From positions 124,001 to 188,000 of the forward strand of contig CAXSGY010000001.1 of the NCBI GenBank assembly GCA_964237235.1: DNA of 64,000 nt, written 5' to 3'. The notes below the pieces were generated by a model. It saw only the letters and a list, made by a program, of their open reading frames with translations, ran no database searches and was not told the DNA's origin. How positions within the stretch are numbered: the first letter of the stretch is position 1; each line of letters opens with the position of its first letter. Both the position numbers and the translations under genes were made by a program. Of the stretch, positions 54,316 through 62,504 are shown piece after piece. This stretch comes from GCA-002050365 sp964237235 (GTDB lineage Bacteria > Acidobacteriota > Blastocatellia > Pyrinomonadales > Pyrinomonadaceae).

Positions 54316-57300
54316 ATGAGTTTTTCAACCGGAACTTCGACGGATTTGGCGCGTCTGGCGGAAGAAATAAAACGCGGCTCGCGCATCATTTCGCTGAGCG
54401 GTTTGACTTCCGTCGCCGCGAAATGTTTTGTTCTATCGGAATTAAAAAAAACAATTGATAAAACTTTTGTCGTTATCGCCGATTCAAACAAAGACGCTGA
54501 CGATTGGGAATGCGATTTGGAGTTTTTCCGGTCACAAATCGCCAATCAGCAATCAAATACTGCTGTGCTTCCCTCGTTTGAATCCGACGTTTACGCGAAC
54601 GTCTCGCCGCACGCCGAGACGCAGGAAAAACGCGCGTTGGCATTATGGAATTTAACGCGCGAAAAGCCGGATTTTTTAGTCGTTTCGGCGAAATCTTTGA
54701 TAACGAAAACGCTCGCGCCGAACGAAATAAAATCGCTCGGCGCAACATTAAAACGCGATGAAGATTTCGCGCCCGAAGCGTTGATCGAAAAATTAATCGC
54801 CGCCGGTTACAGGCGCGAAGAACCGCTCAAAAACGTCGGTGAATTTTCGGTGCGCGGCGGCATTTTAGATGTCTGGTCGCCCGATGCCGAAATGCCTGTC
54901 CGCATTGAATTTTTCGGCGACACGGTTGATTCGATTCGCGCCTTCGACGCGGAAACGCAGCTTTCGACCGAGCAACTTAAAGAAACTTCAATCGCGCCGA
55001 TGCGCGAATTTGCGGCGACGGCGCAGGATTTCCGCGATTGGTCGTTTTTCGCCCGCGAACGATTTTCCGGTGAAAAATTTGCCCGCGCTTTGAAAGACCG
55101 AACACAATTTACCGACGAGGGCGAAGATTTTTCCGGCTGGGAATTTTTGTTTCCGCTCCACGCGCCGCGTGAAAAAAGCGTGTTCGATTTTCTCGACGAT
55201 TTCGTTTTAATCGTTGACGAACCGGCAATTATCGAACACACCCTGGAAACGTTTTATGAAACGCTTCAATCGCGTTTCGACGAAATTACCGAAACAGGCG
55301 AAATCGGTTTGGAGCCGCACGAACTTTTTTTGAGCGGCGAAGAATTGCGCGAAAAATTTGACCGAAATCGCCGCGTCGAACTCCGCGCGCTCGGCAGAAC
55401 GGCGGCGGCGACTGACGAGCAGTTTGCACTCGAAACCGAAGTTCAAATTCCAGAATCCAGATTCCGGAATCCGAAATCCAACGCGCCGCTTTTTCTCTTT
55501 CCAACGGCGGAAAAATCAATCGAAATTGAAATTCAATCGCGCTCGACAAGAAAATATCACGGCAATGTGCGCGAATTCGCGGAACAGTTCAAGGTTCAAG
55601 GTTCAAGGTTCAAGGTTCAAGATTCAAGGTCTGAAAACGATTCGCAGACGGCGATTGACGATTCGCCGATTTTTGTTTTGCAGTCGCACGGTTTAGCCGA
55701 ACGGCTGCGCGAGATTTTGCGCGATTACGACGTTTCGATTGCCGAAGAATCCCTGCGCGTCGGCGATTTGTCGGGCGGTTTTGAAATTCCCGCGCTCGAT
55801 TTAATCGTTTTCACCGAAAACGATATTTTCGGCGAAACGACGCAAGCCGAATATCAAAAAACAAAAGACAAAAAACAACGAACGAAGAAATCAAATCTCG
55901 GCGCGTTCATTTCCGATTTCAGAGATTTGAAAACGGGCGATTTCGTCGTTCACGTTGATCACGGCATCGGGCGTTTTGAAAGTTTGCAGACGATCAATTC
56001 GCAGGGCGCAGAACGCGAGTTTATGCTGCTGATCTACGCCGACAACGCCAAACTTTTCGTTCCCGTCGAGCGGCTCGATCTGGTTTCGCGCTTTTCGTCG
56101 GGCGAAGCAACGCAGCCGACTCTGGAACGGCTCGGCGGCATCGGCTGGCAGAAAACCAAGGCGAAAGCCAAACGCGCGATGCGCGATATGGCGGACGAGC
56201 TTTTGAAACTCTATGCCGAACGCAAGTTAGTCGAAGGCTTCGCGTTTTCCGGCGATACGCCGTGGCAGGAAGAATTTGAAGACGCTTTTCCGTATCAATT
56301 GACCGTTGACCAAGCGACGGCGATTGATGATTTGAAGGAAGATATGCAAACGCCTGTGCCGATGGATCGTTTAATCGTCGGCGATGTCGGTTACGGCAAA
56401 ACCGAAGTGGCGATGCGCGGCGCGTTCAAAGCCGTGATGGACAACAAACAGGTTGCCATTCTCGCGCCGACGACCGTGCTTGCCTACCAGCATTTTGAAA
56501 CCTTCAAACAACGCTTCGCCGCGTTTCCCGTCAAAATCGAACTGCTGTCGCGCTTTCGTTCCGCCAAAGAACAAAAAGAAGTGACGAAAGCGACCGAAGA
56601 CGGCAAAGTTGATATTTTAATCGGCACGCACCGCATTTTGTCGGCGGACGTAAAATTGCCGAAATTAGGTTTGGTCGTCGTTGACGAAGAACAGCGTTTC
56701 GGCGTGGCGCATAAAGAGCGTTTGAAGCAATTGAAAAAGCGCGTTGACGTTTTAACTTTATCGGCAACGCCGATTCCGCGCACTCTGAATATGTCGCTTT
56801 TGGGAATGCGCGATATGTCGGTCATCGAAACGCCGCCGCGCGACAGATTGGCGATTAACACGCAGGTCGTCCAATTTAGCGAAGGTGTCATCAAGTCGGC
56901 GATTGAACTCGAACTCGCCCGCAACGGACAGGTTTTTTTCATTCACAACCGCGTCGAATCAATTGAGTCAATCGCCGCGCACATTAAAAAAATCGTGCCG
57001 AACGCCCGCATTATCGTCGCGCACGGGCAGATGAACGAAAAGGAAATGGAAACGGCGGTGCTTGATTTCGTCGGGTATAAATACGACGTTCTGGTCGCCA
57101 CAACGATTATCGAAAACGGCATAGACATTCCGCGCGCCAACACGATTATCATCAACCGCGCCGACAATTACGGCTTGTCGCAGCTTTACCAACTGCGCGG
57201 TCGCGTCGGTCGCTCGAACCGCCGCGCTTACGCATACCTTTTGATTCCGGGCGAATTGGAATTAACGCCGATTGCCAAGCGTCGTTTGTCGGCGATTCGT

Positions 57301-57906
57301 GAATTTTCCGATTTGGGCGCGGGCTTTCGCATCGCCGCACTCGATTTGGAATTGCGCGGCGCGGGCAATATTTTGGGCGGTCAGCAATCGGGTCAATTAG
57401 ACGCGCTCGGTTTCGACCTTTACACGAAAATGCTCGAGCGCACGATTGCCGAATTGAAGGGCGAGGAAATCGTCGAAGAATCGAGTGTGTCGTTGAATTT
57501 AGGCGCGGACGTTTCGATTCCAAACGATTACATACAGGAAACCGCCCAGCGTCTGAGAACTTATAAACGCGTCTCGAGTGCCGATTCGGAAGCCGCATTG
57601 CTGCAAATCTACGCGGAGATCGGCGACCGTTACGGCAAAATTCCGCCGTCGGTCGAAAATCTTTTCGATTACGCGCGTTTGAGAAAAACGGCGGAACAAA
57701 TGCGCGTCGTTTCGGTTGATAAAACGCGCGACGGCTTCGCCCTCAAACTAGGCGAAAACGCCAAAGTCGCACCTGAAAAACTGATGCAGTTGTTAACGGA
57801 AAATCCTGATTCTTCATTCGCGCCGAGCGGCGTTTTGAAAGTTGCCACGAACGCGGAAAATTTGATTGACGCGGCGCGCGAAGTGTTGGAAAAAATTCAC
57901 GCCTAG
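54316..57906 (+). CDS. mfd: Transcription-repair coupling factor
   Basis: 1196 residues. Domains in order: a UvrB-homology module (about 1-330), a linker, an RNAP-interaction domain (VVHVDHGIGRFESLQTI), RecG-like helicase domains with Walker A GDVGYGKTEVAM (near 691), DEEQ (VVDEEQRFGVAHK), SATPIPRTLNM and a TRG region, and a C-terminal domain. It removes stalled RNA polymerase and recruits UvrA. The N-terminal third of the linker region contains three stretches of 7-bp tandem words that encode VQIPESRFRNPKSN, FKVQGSRFKVQ and YQKTKDKKQRTKK. They lie in poorly conserved loops, so function is probably kept. Confidence 0.95.
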   Translation: MSFSTGTSTDLARLAEEIKRGSRIISLSGLTSVAAKCFVLSELKKTIDKTFVVIADSNKDADDWECDLEFFRSQIANQQSNTAVLPSFESDVYANVSPHAETQEKRALALWNLTREKPDFLVVSAKSLITKTLAPNEIKSLGATLKRDEDFAPEALIEKLIAAGYRREEPLKNVGEFSVRGGILDVWSPDAEMPVRIEFFGDTVDSIRAFDAETQLSTEQLKETSIAPMREFAATAQDFRDWSFFARERFSGEKFARALKDRTQFTDEGEDFSGWEFLFPLHAPREKSVFDFLDDFVLIVDEPAIIEHTLETFYETLQSRFDEITETGEIGLEPHELFLSGEELREKFDRNRRVELRALGRTAAATDEQFALETEVQIPESRFRNPKSNAPLFLFPTAEKSIEIEIQSRSTRKYHGNVREFAEQFKVQGSRFKVQDSRSENDSQTAIDDSPIFVLQSHGLAERLREILRDYDVSIAEESLRVGDLSGGFEIPALDLIVFTENDIFGETTQAEYQKTKDKKQRTKKSNLGAFISDFRDLKTGDFVVHVDHGIGRFESLQTINSQGAEREFMLLIYADNAKLFVPVERLDLVSRFSSGEATQPTLERLGGIGWQKTKAKAKRAMRDMADELLKLYAERKLVEGFAFSGDTPWQEEFEDAFPYQLTVDQATAIDDLKEDMQTPVPMDRLIVGDVGYGKTEVAMRGAFKAVMDNKQVAILAPTTVLAYQHFETFKQRFAAFPVKIELLSRFRSAKEQKEVTKATEDGKVDILIGTHRILSADVKLPKLGLVVVDEEQRFGVAHKERLKQLKKRVDVLTLSATPIPRTLNMSLLGMRDMSVIETPPRDRLAINTQVVQFSEGVIKSAIELELARNGQVFFIHNRVESIESIAAHIKKIVPNARIIVAHGQMNEKEMETAVLDFVGYKYDVLVATTIIENGIDIPRANTIIINRADNYGLSQLYQLRGRVGRSNRRAYAYLLIPGELELTPIAKRRLSAIREFSDLGAGFRIAALDLELRGAGNILGGQQSGQLDALGFDLYTKMLERTIAELKGEEIVEESSVSLNLGADVSIPNDYIQETAQRLRTYKRVSSADSEAALLQIYAEIGDRYGKIPPSVENLFDYARLRKTAEQMRVVSVDKTRDGFALKLGENAKVAPEKLMQLLTENPDSSFAPSGVLKVATNAENLIDAAREVLEKIHA
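55446..55480. repeat. Heptad block 1 inside mfd
   Basis: Five 7-bp words of the GAATCCA type in register (AATTCCA, GAATCCA, GATTCCG and two more). They encode PESRFRNPKSN-like sequence. Confidence 0.8.
55587..55628. repeat. Heptad block 2 inside mfd (GTTCAAG x5 + ATTCAAG)
   Basis: Five perfect GTTCAAG copies and one ATTCAAG: 42 bp, exactly 14 codons. The same word builds the intergenic hairpin at 33757-33833, 22 kb away. Confidence 0.95.
55858..55885. repeat. Heptad block 3 inside mfd
   Basis: Words AAAACAA and AAGACAA alternate, then CGAACGA, in a 7-bp register. They encode KTKDKKQRTKK. The preceding ATATCAA may be a further word. Confidence 0.7.
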
Positions 57907-57911
57907 CGGGA

Positions 57912-57993
57912 TTTTTAGCCACAAATAACACGAATGGACACGAATAAAATTAAAAAATAATTCGTGTCCATTCGTGTTATTTGTGGCTAAAAA
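57912..57993. repeat. Perfect 33-bp inverted repeat (ACACGAAT family)
   Basis: Arms 57912-57944 and 57961-57993 match exactly around a 16-nt AT loop, with ACACGAAT at about 10-bp spacing. It sits between convergent mfd and the kinase-like gene and is framed by T- and A-runs, so probably a bidirectional terminator. A diverged copy is at 59703-59776. Confidence 0.92.
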
Positions 57994-58001
57994 AATCTCA
58001 G

Positions 58002-59543
58002 TTAGGAATCCTGCGGTTTTCCGCTTTGTTTTTCGGTTGCCGCCGCCGGAGTTTTCACAGGTGTCGGCGGCGTGGGTTTCGGCGTTGCCTTCGGCGCGGT
58101 CGGCACAGGCGTTTTCGCCGGAACAGTCGGCGGATTATTATTGGCGGGCAGCAAAATCGGCGGCGCGGTGTTGGCGTTCGCCGGCGCGGGCGACGGTTTG
58201 CCCGTCGGCGTTGCCGCCGGTTTCGCGTTCGCCGGAGCGACGTTGGCATTCGTCGGCACGGGAACTAAAACCGTTCCGTCCTGCATAAAAATGCTGTTCG
58301 GATTGTTCGGATCAATATATTGCCCGCCCGGCTGGGTCGGCGGCGCGCCCGGCGGCGGTCCATAGCCGCTCCAATAGTTCTTGCCGTCGCCGTAACCGTC
58401 ACTGGTCGGACTCGCGCCCGATGGCGGCGCGACGAGCATCATATTTGAATTCGCGGTAAATTGCGGCGGCATCGTCATCATATTCGCCGCGCCGAATTCG
58501 TTCATTCCGGTCGCCGGATTGAGCGGCTGAACCGGCTGTCCGTTCGCATCGGTTTGCAGCTGCGTCGTCGGATTCGTCTGCTTGCTCGATGTCAAATAAA
58601 TCAGCCCGATAGCGAGCAGAGAAATTCCAGCCAGAACGACGAAAGCCGTTTTCCAGAGATTGTTTTTGGCGTTGTCGGAAATATCTTCGCCACGCGAAAG
58701 CGGAACGGCGTTACTGTAAACGGCGGCGGCGCGGCTTAAATCGCCGGTAAATTCACGCGCCGTTTGATAACGCATTTCCGGGTTTTTTGCTAATGCTTTG
58801 AGAATCACGGGTTCGACCTCAAAAGGCAGATCGCTGCGAAAAGTCGAAAGCGGCGCGGGCGGATTTTCGGCTTGTTTAATTAAAAGCGCGGTCGGCGTTT
58901 CCGCCGTAAAAGGCACTTCGCCCGCGAGCATTTCGTAAACAATCACGCCGAGCGCGTAAACGTCGGCGCGTTCATCAATGTCGGCGACCGAAGCGTTTTG
59001 TTCGGGCGCGCGGTATTCGAGAACGTCCGTGTAATTTTCATCGTTTGCCGTCGCCGCGCCGAAGTCTAAAACTTTAACCGTTTCTTCGCCGTTTGCCGCT
59101 TTGACCAGAAGAATATTTTCGGCGTTTAAGTTGCCGTGTCTGATGCCGTAAGCGTGCGCGGCGGCGAGCGCGGCGGCGATTTGATCGGCGATTCGCAAAG
59201 CGCGTTCGAGCGCGAATTTGCCTTCGTCGCGCAGCTTTTCCTTTAACGTCGCGCCGTCCGCGCCGTCTAAAACGATGTAAACCGCGCCGGTTTTTTCCGA
59301 GCCGAAATCGGTGACGTTCAAAATATTCGGATGCGAAATATGCGAAACCGCACGGGCTTCGGCGGAAAATTGTTTGACGATCTGGTCGTCAACCGCCAGC
59401 GCGGGCGCGAGAATTTTGACCGTCACGGGCTTGTCCATCGAAACGTGCGTCGCGCGGTAAGTTTTTCCGAAATTGTTGTCGCGCAAAATTGAATCAATCC
59501 GATATTTTTCCGCTAAAGTTTGTCCGATAAAATTGTCTGACAT
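58002..59543 (-). CDS. Membrane Ser/Thr kinase-fold protein, probable pseudokinase
   Basis: A 513-residue protein. The kinase domain spans about 1-270: VAIK-type Lys in PVTVKIL, alpha-C Glu (FSAEARAV), DFG (VLDFGAAT) and APE (YRAPEQ) are present. The glycine loop is degenerate (LRDNNFGKTYRA), and the catalytic HRD-x-K-x-x-N loop reads HGNLNAEN (Asp to Asn at 138, Lys to Ala), confirmed at DNA level. One TM helix (about 298-318) leads to a long Pro/Ala/Asn-rich periplasmic tail. It is probably a phosphotransfer-dead signalling scaffold that binds nucleotide or partners. Confidence 0.88.
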   Translation of the reverse strand: MSDNFIGQTLAEKYRIDSILRDNNFGKTYRATHVSMDKPVTVKILAPALAVDDQIVKQFSAEARAVSHISHPNILNVTDFGSEKTGAVYIVLDGADGATLKEKLRDEGKFALERALRIADQIAAALAAAHAYGIRHGNLNAENILLVKAANGEETVKVLDFGAATANDENYTDVLEYRAPEQNASVADIDERADVYALGVIVYEMLAGEVPFTAETPTALLIKQAENPPAPLSTFRSDLPFEVEPVILKALAKNPEMRYQTAREFTGDLSRAAAVYSNAVPLSRGEDISDNAKNNLWKTAFVVLAGISLLAIGLIYLTSSKQTNPTTQLQTDANGQPVQPLNPATGMNEFGAANMMTMPPQFTANSNMMLVAPPSGASPTSDGYGDGKNYWSGYGPPPGAPPTQPGGQYIDPNNPNSIFMQDGTVLVPVPTNANVAPANAKPAATPTGKPSPAPANANTAPPILLPANNNPPTVPAKTPVPTAPKATPKPTPPTPVKTPAAATEKQSGKPQDS

Positions 59544-59702
59544 TTTTGTATAAGCTCAATAATTTTTCGTAAATAAAAAGTTTCGATGTCGAAAACCGTT
59601 GATAAGTTTAATGATAAATGATTAAAATCTGACGGTAAAATCTAAATAAGACGATGCTATTTTGATTTAATTAATTGAGCAAGATAATTTTCTAAGAAAA
59701 GT

Positions 59703-59776
59703 TAGTCACGAATTACACGAATAGACACGAATTATTTATTAAATTTATTCGTGCTAATTCGTGTTATTCGCGGCTA
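59703..59776. repeat. Diverged copy of the ACACGAAT inverted repeat
   Basis: Arms 59703-59732 and 59747-59776 pair with about five mismatches. The words match the perfect copy at 57912-57993. It lies between the VOC gene and the kinase-like gene (same strand), at the 3' side of the VOC gene. Confidence 0.8.
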
Positions 59777-59811
59777 AAAATTTTAAGTTTATTTTGCACA
59801 ATTACTTAGAT

Positions 59812-60204
59812 TCAATTTTTGAATTCGATTAAATCCCAAAGATTGCCGTATAAATCTTCAAAAACGGCGACCGTTCCGTAATCTTCCGTTTTCGGTTCTC
59901 TGACAAATTTCACGCCTTTCGCCTTATAGTTTCCAAAATCGCGCTCGAAATCGTCGGTTTTCAAAAACAGAAAAACGCGTCCGCCGGTCTGATTTCCGAT
60001 GCGACTTTGCTGCTCGTCGCCGACCGCTTTCGCCAGCAATAAACAGCATTCTTCCGCGCCGTACGGGGCAACCAAAACCCAACGTTTCGTTTCGTTCTGC
60101 GGCGTGTCTTCCAGCAGAACGAAGTTTAATTTCTCCGTGTAAAATTCGATGGCTTCGTCATAATCTTCAACGACCAGAGCGATATGCGCGATTGTCTGTT
60201 TCAT
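59812..60204 (-). CDS. VOC-family (glyoxalase/dioxygenase fold) protein
   Basis: 130 residues from ATG 60204 (KQTIAHIALVVEDYDEAIEF). The two-fold beta-alpha-beta-beta-beta pattern of VOC proteins is clear: HIALVVEDYDEAIEFYTEKL; VFLFLKTDDFERDF; YGTVAVFEDLYGNLWDLIEF. Metal-binding His and Glu positions are present. The substrate is unknown. The frame to 60291 has no RBS. Monocistronic. Confidence 0.88.
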   Translation of the reverse strand: MKQTIAHIALVVEDYDEAIEFYTEKLNFVLLEDTPQNETKRWVLVAPYGAEECCLLLAKAVGDEQQSRIGNQTGGRVFLFLKTDDFERDFGNYKAKGVKFVREPKTEDYGTVAVFEDLYGNLWDLIEFKN

Positions 60205-60343
60205 AATTTTCAGCTGGAGCGCAGACGACTCGTCCGCATTCGAGCGCGGCAGCGCGAGACAATTCGTTATCATCGAGCCGCGCGGCAGCAATCAAATACC
60301 TTCGCTTCGCTCGTTGGCGGACGAGCCGTCCACGCTCCGTTTG

Positions 60344-60390
60344 CAAAAAAAGACGGTCGGAAGCTCAAAAAAACTTCGACCGTCTTTTTT
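60344..60390 (-). terminator. Terminator of atpE
   Basis: The arms AAAAAAAGACGGTCGGAAG and CTTCGACCGTCTTTTTT surround a short A-rich loop, 22 bp after the atpE stop at 60412. Confidence 0.85.
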
Positions 60391-60411
60391 ACGAAAAAGC
60401 GTGTTTGATTA

Positions 60412-60735
60412 TTATCTCAAAACAACGAACACGATTACGAGCGCGAACAAAACGAGCGATTCGATCAAAGCCAGACCGATAATCATCATCGTCTGCACGG
60501 TTCCCGCCGCGCCCGGATTGCGCGCCGCCCCTTCGACCGCCGCCGCGCCGATTTTACCTTGTCCGAGTCCGCCCAAACCGGCGGCGATGCCGAAACCGAT
60601 GCCGGCGGCAATCGCTTTGTACGCCGCGACCGTGTTCGCATTATCACCGCCCGTCGCGCCGGTTTGCGCCAACGCCGGAATCGCCATCAAAGACAACGCC
60701 AGAAACGAAAAGAAAATATACTTAAATTTATTCAT
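60412..60735 (-). CDS. atpE: ATP synthase F0 subunit c, with N-terminal extension
   Basis: 107 residues from ATG 60735 with GGAGATAAAA before it. A hydrophobic signal-like N-terminus (YIFFSFLALSLMAIPALAQ) of about 28 residues is followed by the usual two-helix hairpin with RNP loop (EGAARNPGAAG) and the ion-binding Glu in ALIESLVLFALV. The first helix has GLGQGKIG. Together Gln, Glu and Ser are part of the Na+-type site, but the Thr and Tyr of that motif are replaced by Leu and Phe, so the coupling ion is uncertain. Confidence 0.93.
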   Translation of the reverse strand: MNKFKYIFFSFLALSLMAIPALAQTGATGGDNANTVAAYKAIAAGIGFGIAAGLGGLGQGKIGAAAVEGAARNPGAAGTVQTMMIIGLALIESLVLFALVIVFVVLR

Positions 60736-60961
60736 TTTTATCTCCAAATTTTATTTTTTTTGTCTAAATCACGAAGATTTTTCCGTCTGATTCGAGCTTA
60801 TAAAACTTGCGGCTGGTTATAATTTCGCCGCGCTTCCGGTATGCGCTCGATTTCTACTCTCATTGGAGTCGAGGCTCCTGTCGCGTGCGGGCATCTTCCT
60901 TACTATAAATTGCAAATTTTCAAACTTTTTTCGAACTTAAAATCTTCAAAAAACTTTTTGT

Positions 60962-61022
60962 AGTGAGCGGTAAGCGGTGAGCAGTTTTTTTTGATTTTAC
61001 TATTCACTGCTTACCGCTCACT
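60962..61022. repeat. Heptad-built inverted repeat between atpB and atpE
   Basis: Arms 60962-60983 and 61001-61022 pair with about three mismatches. Tandem words AGTGAGC/GGTAAGC (left) and CTATTCA/CTGCTTA (right) run at 7-bp spacing. The right arm shares words with the repeat at 25307-25337. It lies seven bases after the atpB stop, inside the F0 operon. The rest of 60736-60961 shows nothing further. Confidence 0.85.
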
Positions 61023-61029
61023 TTTAACT

Positions 61030-61944
61030 TCAAGCCGTCGCAACGGCTTCGCCGGTTGCTTCAGAATGCGCGCCGCTCTGTCCGTGCGCGTGGTCGTCGT
61101 GCGGCGCGTGCGAAACTTCGCTTAAATAAATCATTGAAAGCAAAGTGAATACGAGCGTCTGCACGAACGCGACGAAAACCGCTAAAGGCATTAAAACGAC
61201 GGGCAGAAAAAAAGTCGTAAACGGCGGTGCAAGTCCGGCAATCTGACCGGAAATCTGTTCGTCCGCAAACATATTGGCGAACAGCCGCAAGCCGAGCGTT
61301 AGGGGTCGAATCATATTACTGACCAGCTCGATGCCGAAAATCAGCGGTGTGATAGTGAAAGTCATCAGCAGCGGCAATTTCGGTCCCGCGAAATGTCGCA
61401 AATGGTTGAGCGGTCCGTTTTCTCTGATGCCGACGTAATTGTAATAAACGAACGACGCGATGCCGAGTGCGAACGTCACATTGACGTTTGCCGTCGGCGA
61501 CATAAACAGCGGGAAAAGTCCCATCAGATTGGAAATCAAAACTAAAACCGCGAACGTCGCCACGACCGGAAAATATTTGTAACCGTGTTCGCCGACGACA
61601 TCCACGATCATATTTTTCAAAGCCAAAAATCCGGCTTCGAGCGTCAACTGTCCCGATTTCGGATCGTCTTCGCTCAGTTTGCCTCTGAAAATCCAAATCA
61701 CGACGAGCGTTAAGATACAGGCGATAATGAACATTACCGTATACCACGGAATCGCGTTTTCCGCCGTGTAAGGTCCGAAAACATCTTCGGGTTTCGCCGC
61801 TATTCCGAAAAAATTAAATACCGCGTGCCACGCCGGAAGCGTGACGGCTTGCTGAAAATGCAAAACCGGCTCGCCCAGATAATGATTCAAAAACTCGACA
61901 ATCAGCGGCGTATGCTCGCCGCCGCCTTCTGCAAATAAAAACAT
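61030..61944 (-). CDS. atpB: ATP synthase F0 subunit a
   Basis: A 304-residue protein with about six TM helices. It carries the essential Arg in PLTLGLRLFANMFADEQI and the TFTITPLIFGIELVSNMIRP region, and forms half-channels for ion flow with subunit c. An N-terminal periplasmic loop (about 30-70) and a His-rich tail (HAPHDDHAHGQSGAHSE) are unusual in length. The start is two bases after the atpI stop, so the genes are coupled. Confidence 0.94.
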   Translation of the reverse strand: MFLFAEGGGEHTPLIVEFLNHYLGEPVLHFQQAVTLPAWHAVFNFFGIAAKPEDVFGPYTAENAIPWYTVMFIIACILTLVVIWIFRGKLSEDDPKSGQLTLEAGFLALKNMIVDVVGEHGYKYFPVVATFAVLVLISNLMGLFPLFMSPTANVNVTFALGIASFVYYNYVGIRENGPLNHLRHFAGPKLPLLMTFTITPLIFGIELVSNMIRPLTLGLRLFANMFADEQISGQIAGLAPPFTTFFLPVVLMPLAVFVAFVQTLVFTLLSMIYLSEVSHAPHDDHAHGQSGAHSEATGEAVATA

Positions 61945-61946
61945 TT

Positions 61947-62378
61947 TTATAATTTCCCGCTCTTAAAAAATGATGAAAATATTAAAATCAAACCTTCGAT
62001 AACAATCGCCAGAGCGAAGCTCGATAATCCTAAAACGACCGCTAAAACCGGCACAATTTTGGTTAAAAAAATAATTACCAAAATCGCGCCGAGCGTTAGA
62101 TATCGCCCGAAATAACGAATCGCCAGAAATTGCGGTCGCTCGCCGCGCTCTGCAAAATTATCAAAAACTTTTTTAAGCGAAACTTTCAGCCAGTAATAAT
62201 TGACGATTGCCAATGTTCCGCCGAAAAGAACGCCCAAACCGAATTGCCAGGTATCTATTACAAAACCGGCGACTGCCGCGATTATCGTGACCGCGCCGAG
62301 CGTCCATAAAATCCGCCGGTGCGAAATCGAGATTGTTTCCGTCGGCGCGGCTTCTATATGGTCGGCTGGCTCGCTCAT
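61947..62378 (-). CDS. atpI: ATP synthase subunit I (AtpI-type)
   Basis: A 143-residue protein with four hydrophobic segments (WTLGAVTIIAAVAGFVI, FGLGVLFGGTLAIVNYYWL, LTLGAILVIIFLTKIVP, LAVVLGLSSFALAIVIEGL). The pattern FGGTLAIVNYYWL is typical of the AtpI/ATP synthase I family, which helps c-ring assembly. It precedes atpB directly. Confidence 0.85.
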   Translation of the reverse strand: MSEPADHIEAAPTETISISHRRILWTLGAVTIIAAVAGFVIDTWQFGLGVLFGGTLAIVNYYWLKVSLKKVFDNFAERGERPQFLAIRYFGRYLTLGAILVIIFLTKIVPVLAVVLGLSSFALAIVIEGLILIFSSFFKSGKL

Positions 62379-62437
62379 TGCGAAACTTAGATTTTACAAA
62401 GGATTGAGGAAAAAGGCAAAACAAAGTGAAAAAGGTT

Positions 62438-62504
62438 AAAAGTGAAAAGGTGAAAAAGCCCGTAATATTTCTCGCTAATCGACTTTTTCACTCTTTCACT
62501 TTTT
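62438..62504. repeat. Inverted repeat of GTGAAAAAG words at a stop codon
   Basis: Left words 62438-62458 and right words 62483-62504 (CTTTTTCACTCTTTCAC) pair with few mismatches. The TGA stop and last Lys codons of the AtpZ-like gene lie inside the right arm (AAAAAGTGAAAG on the minus strand). It is the same family as 27147-27296. Confidence 0.75.
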
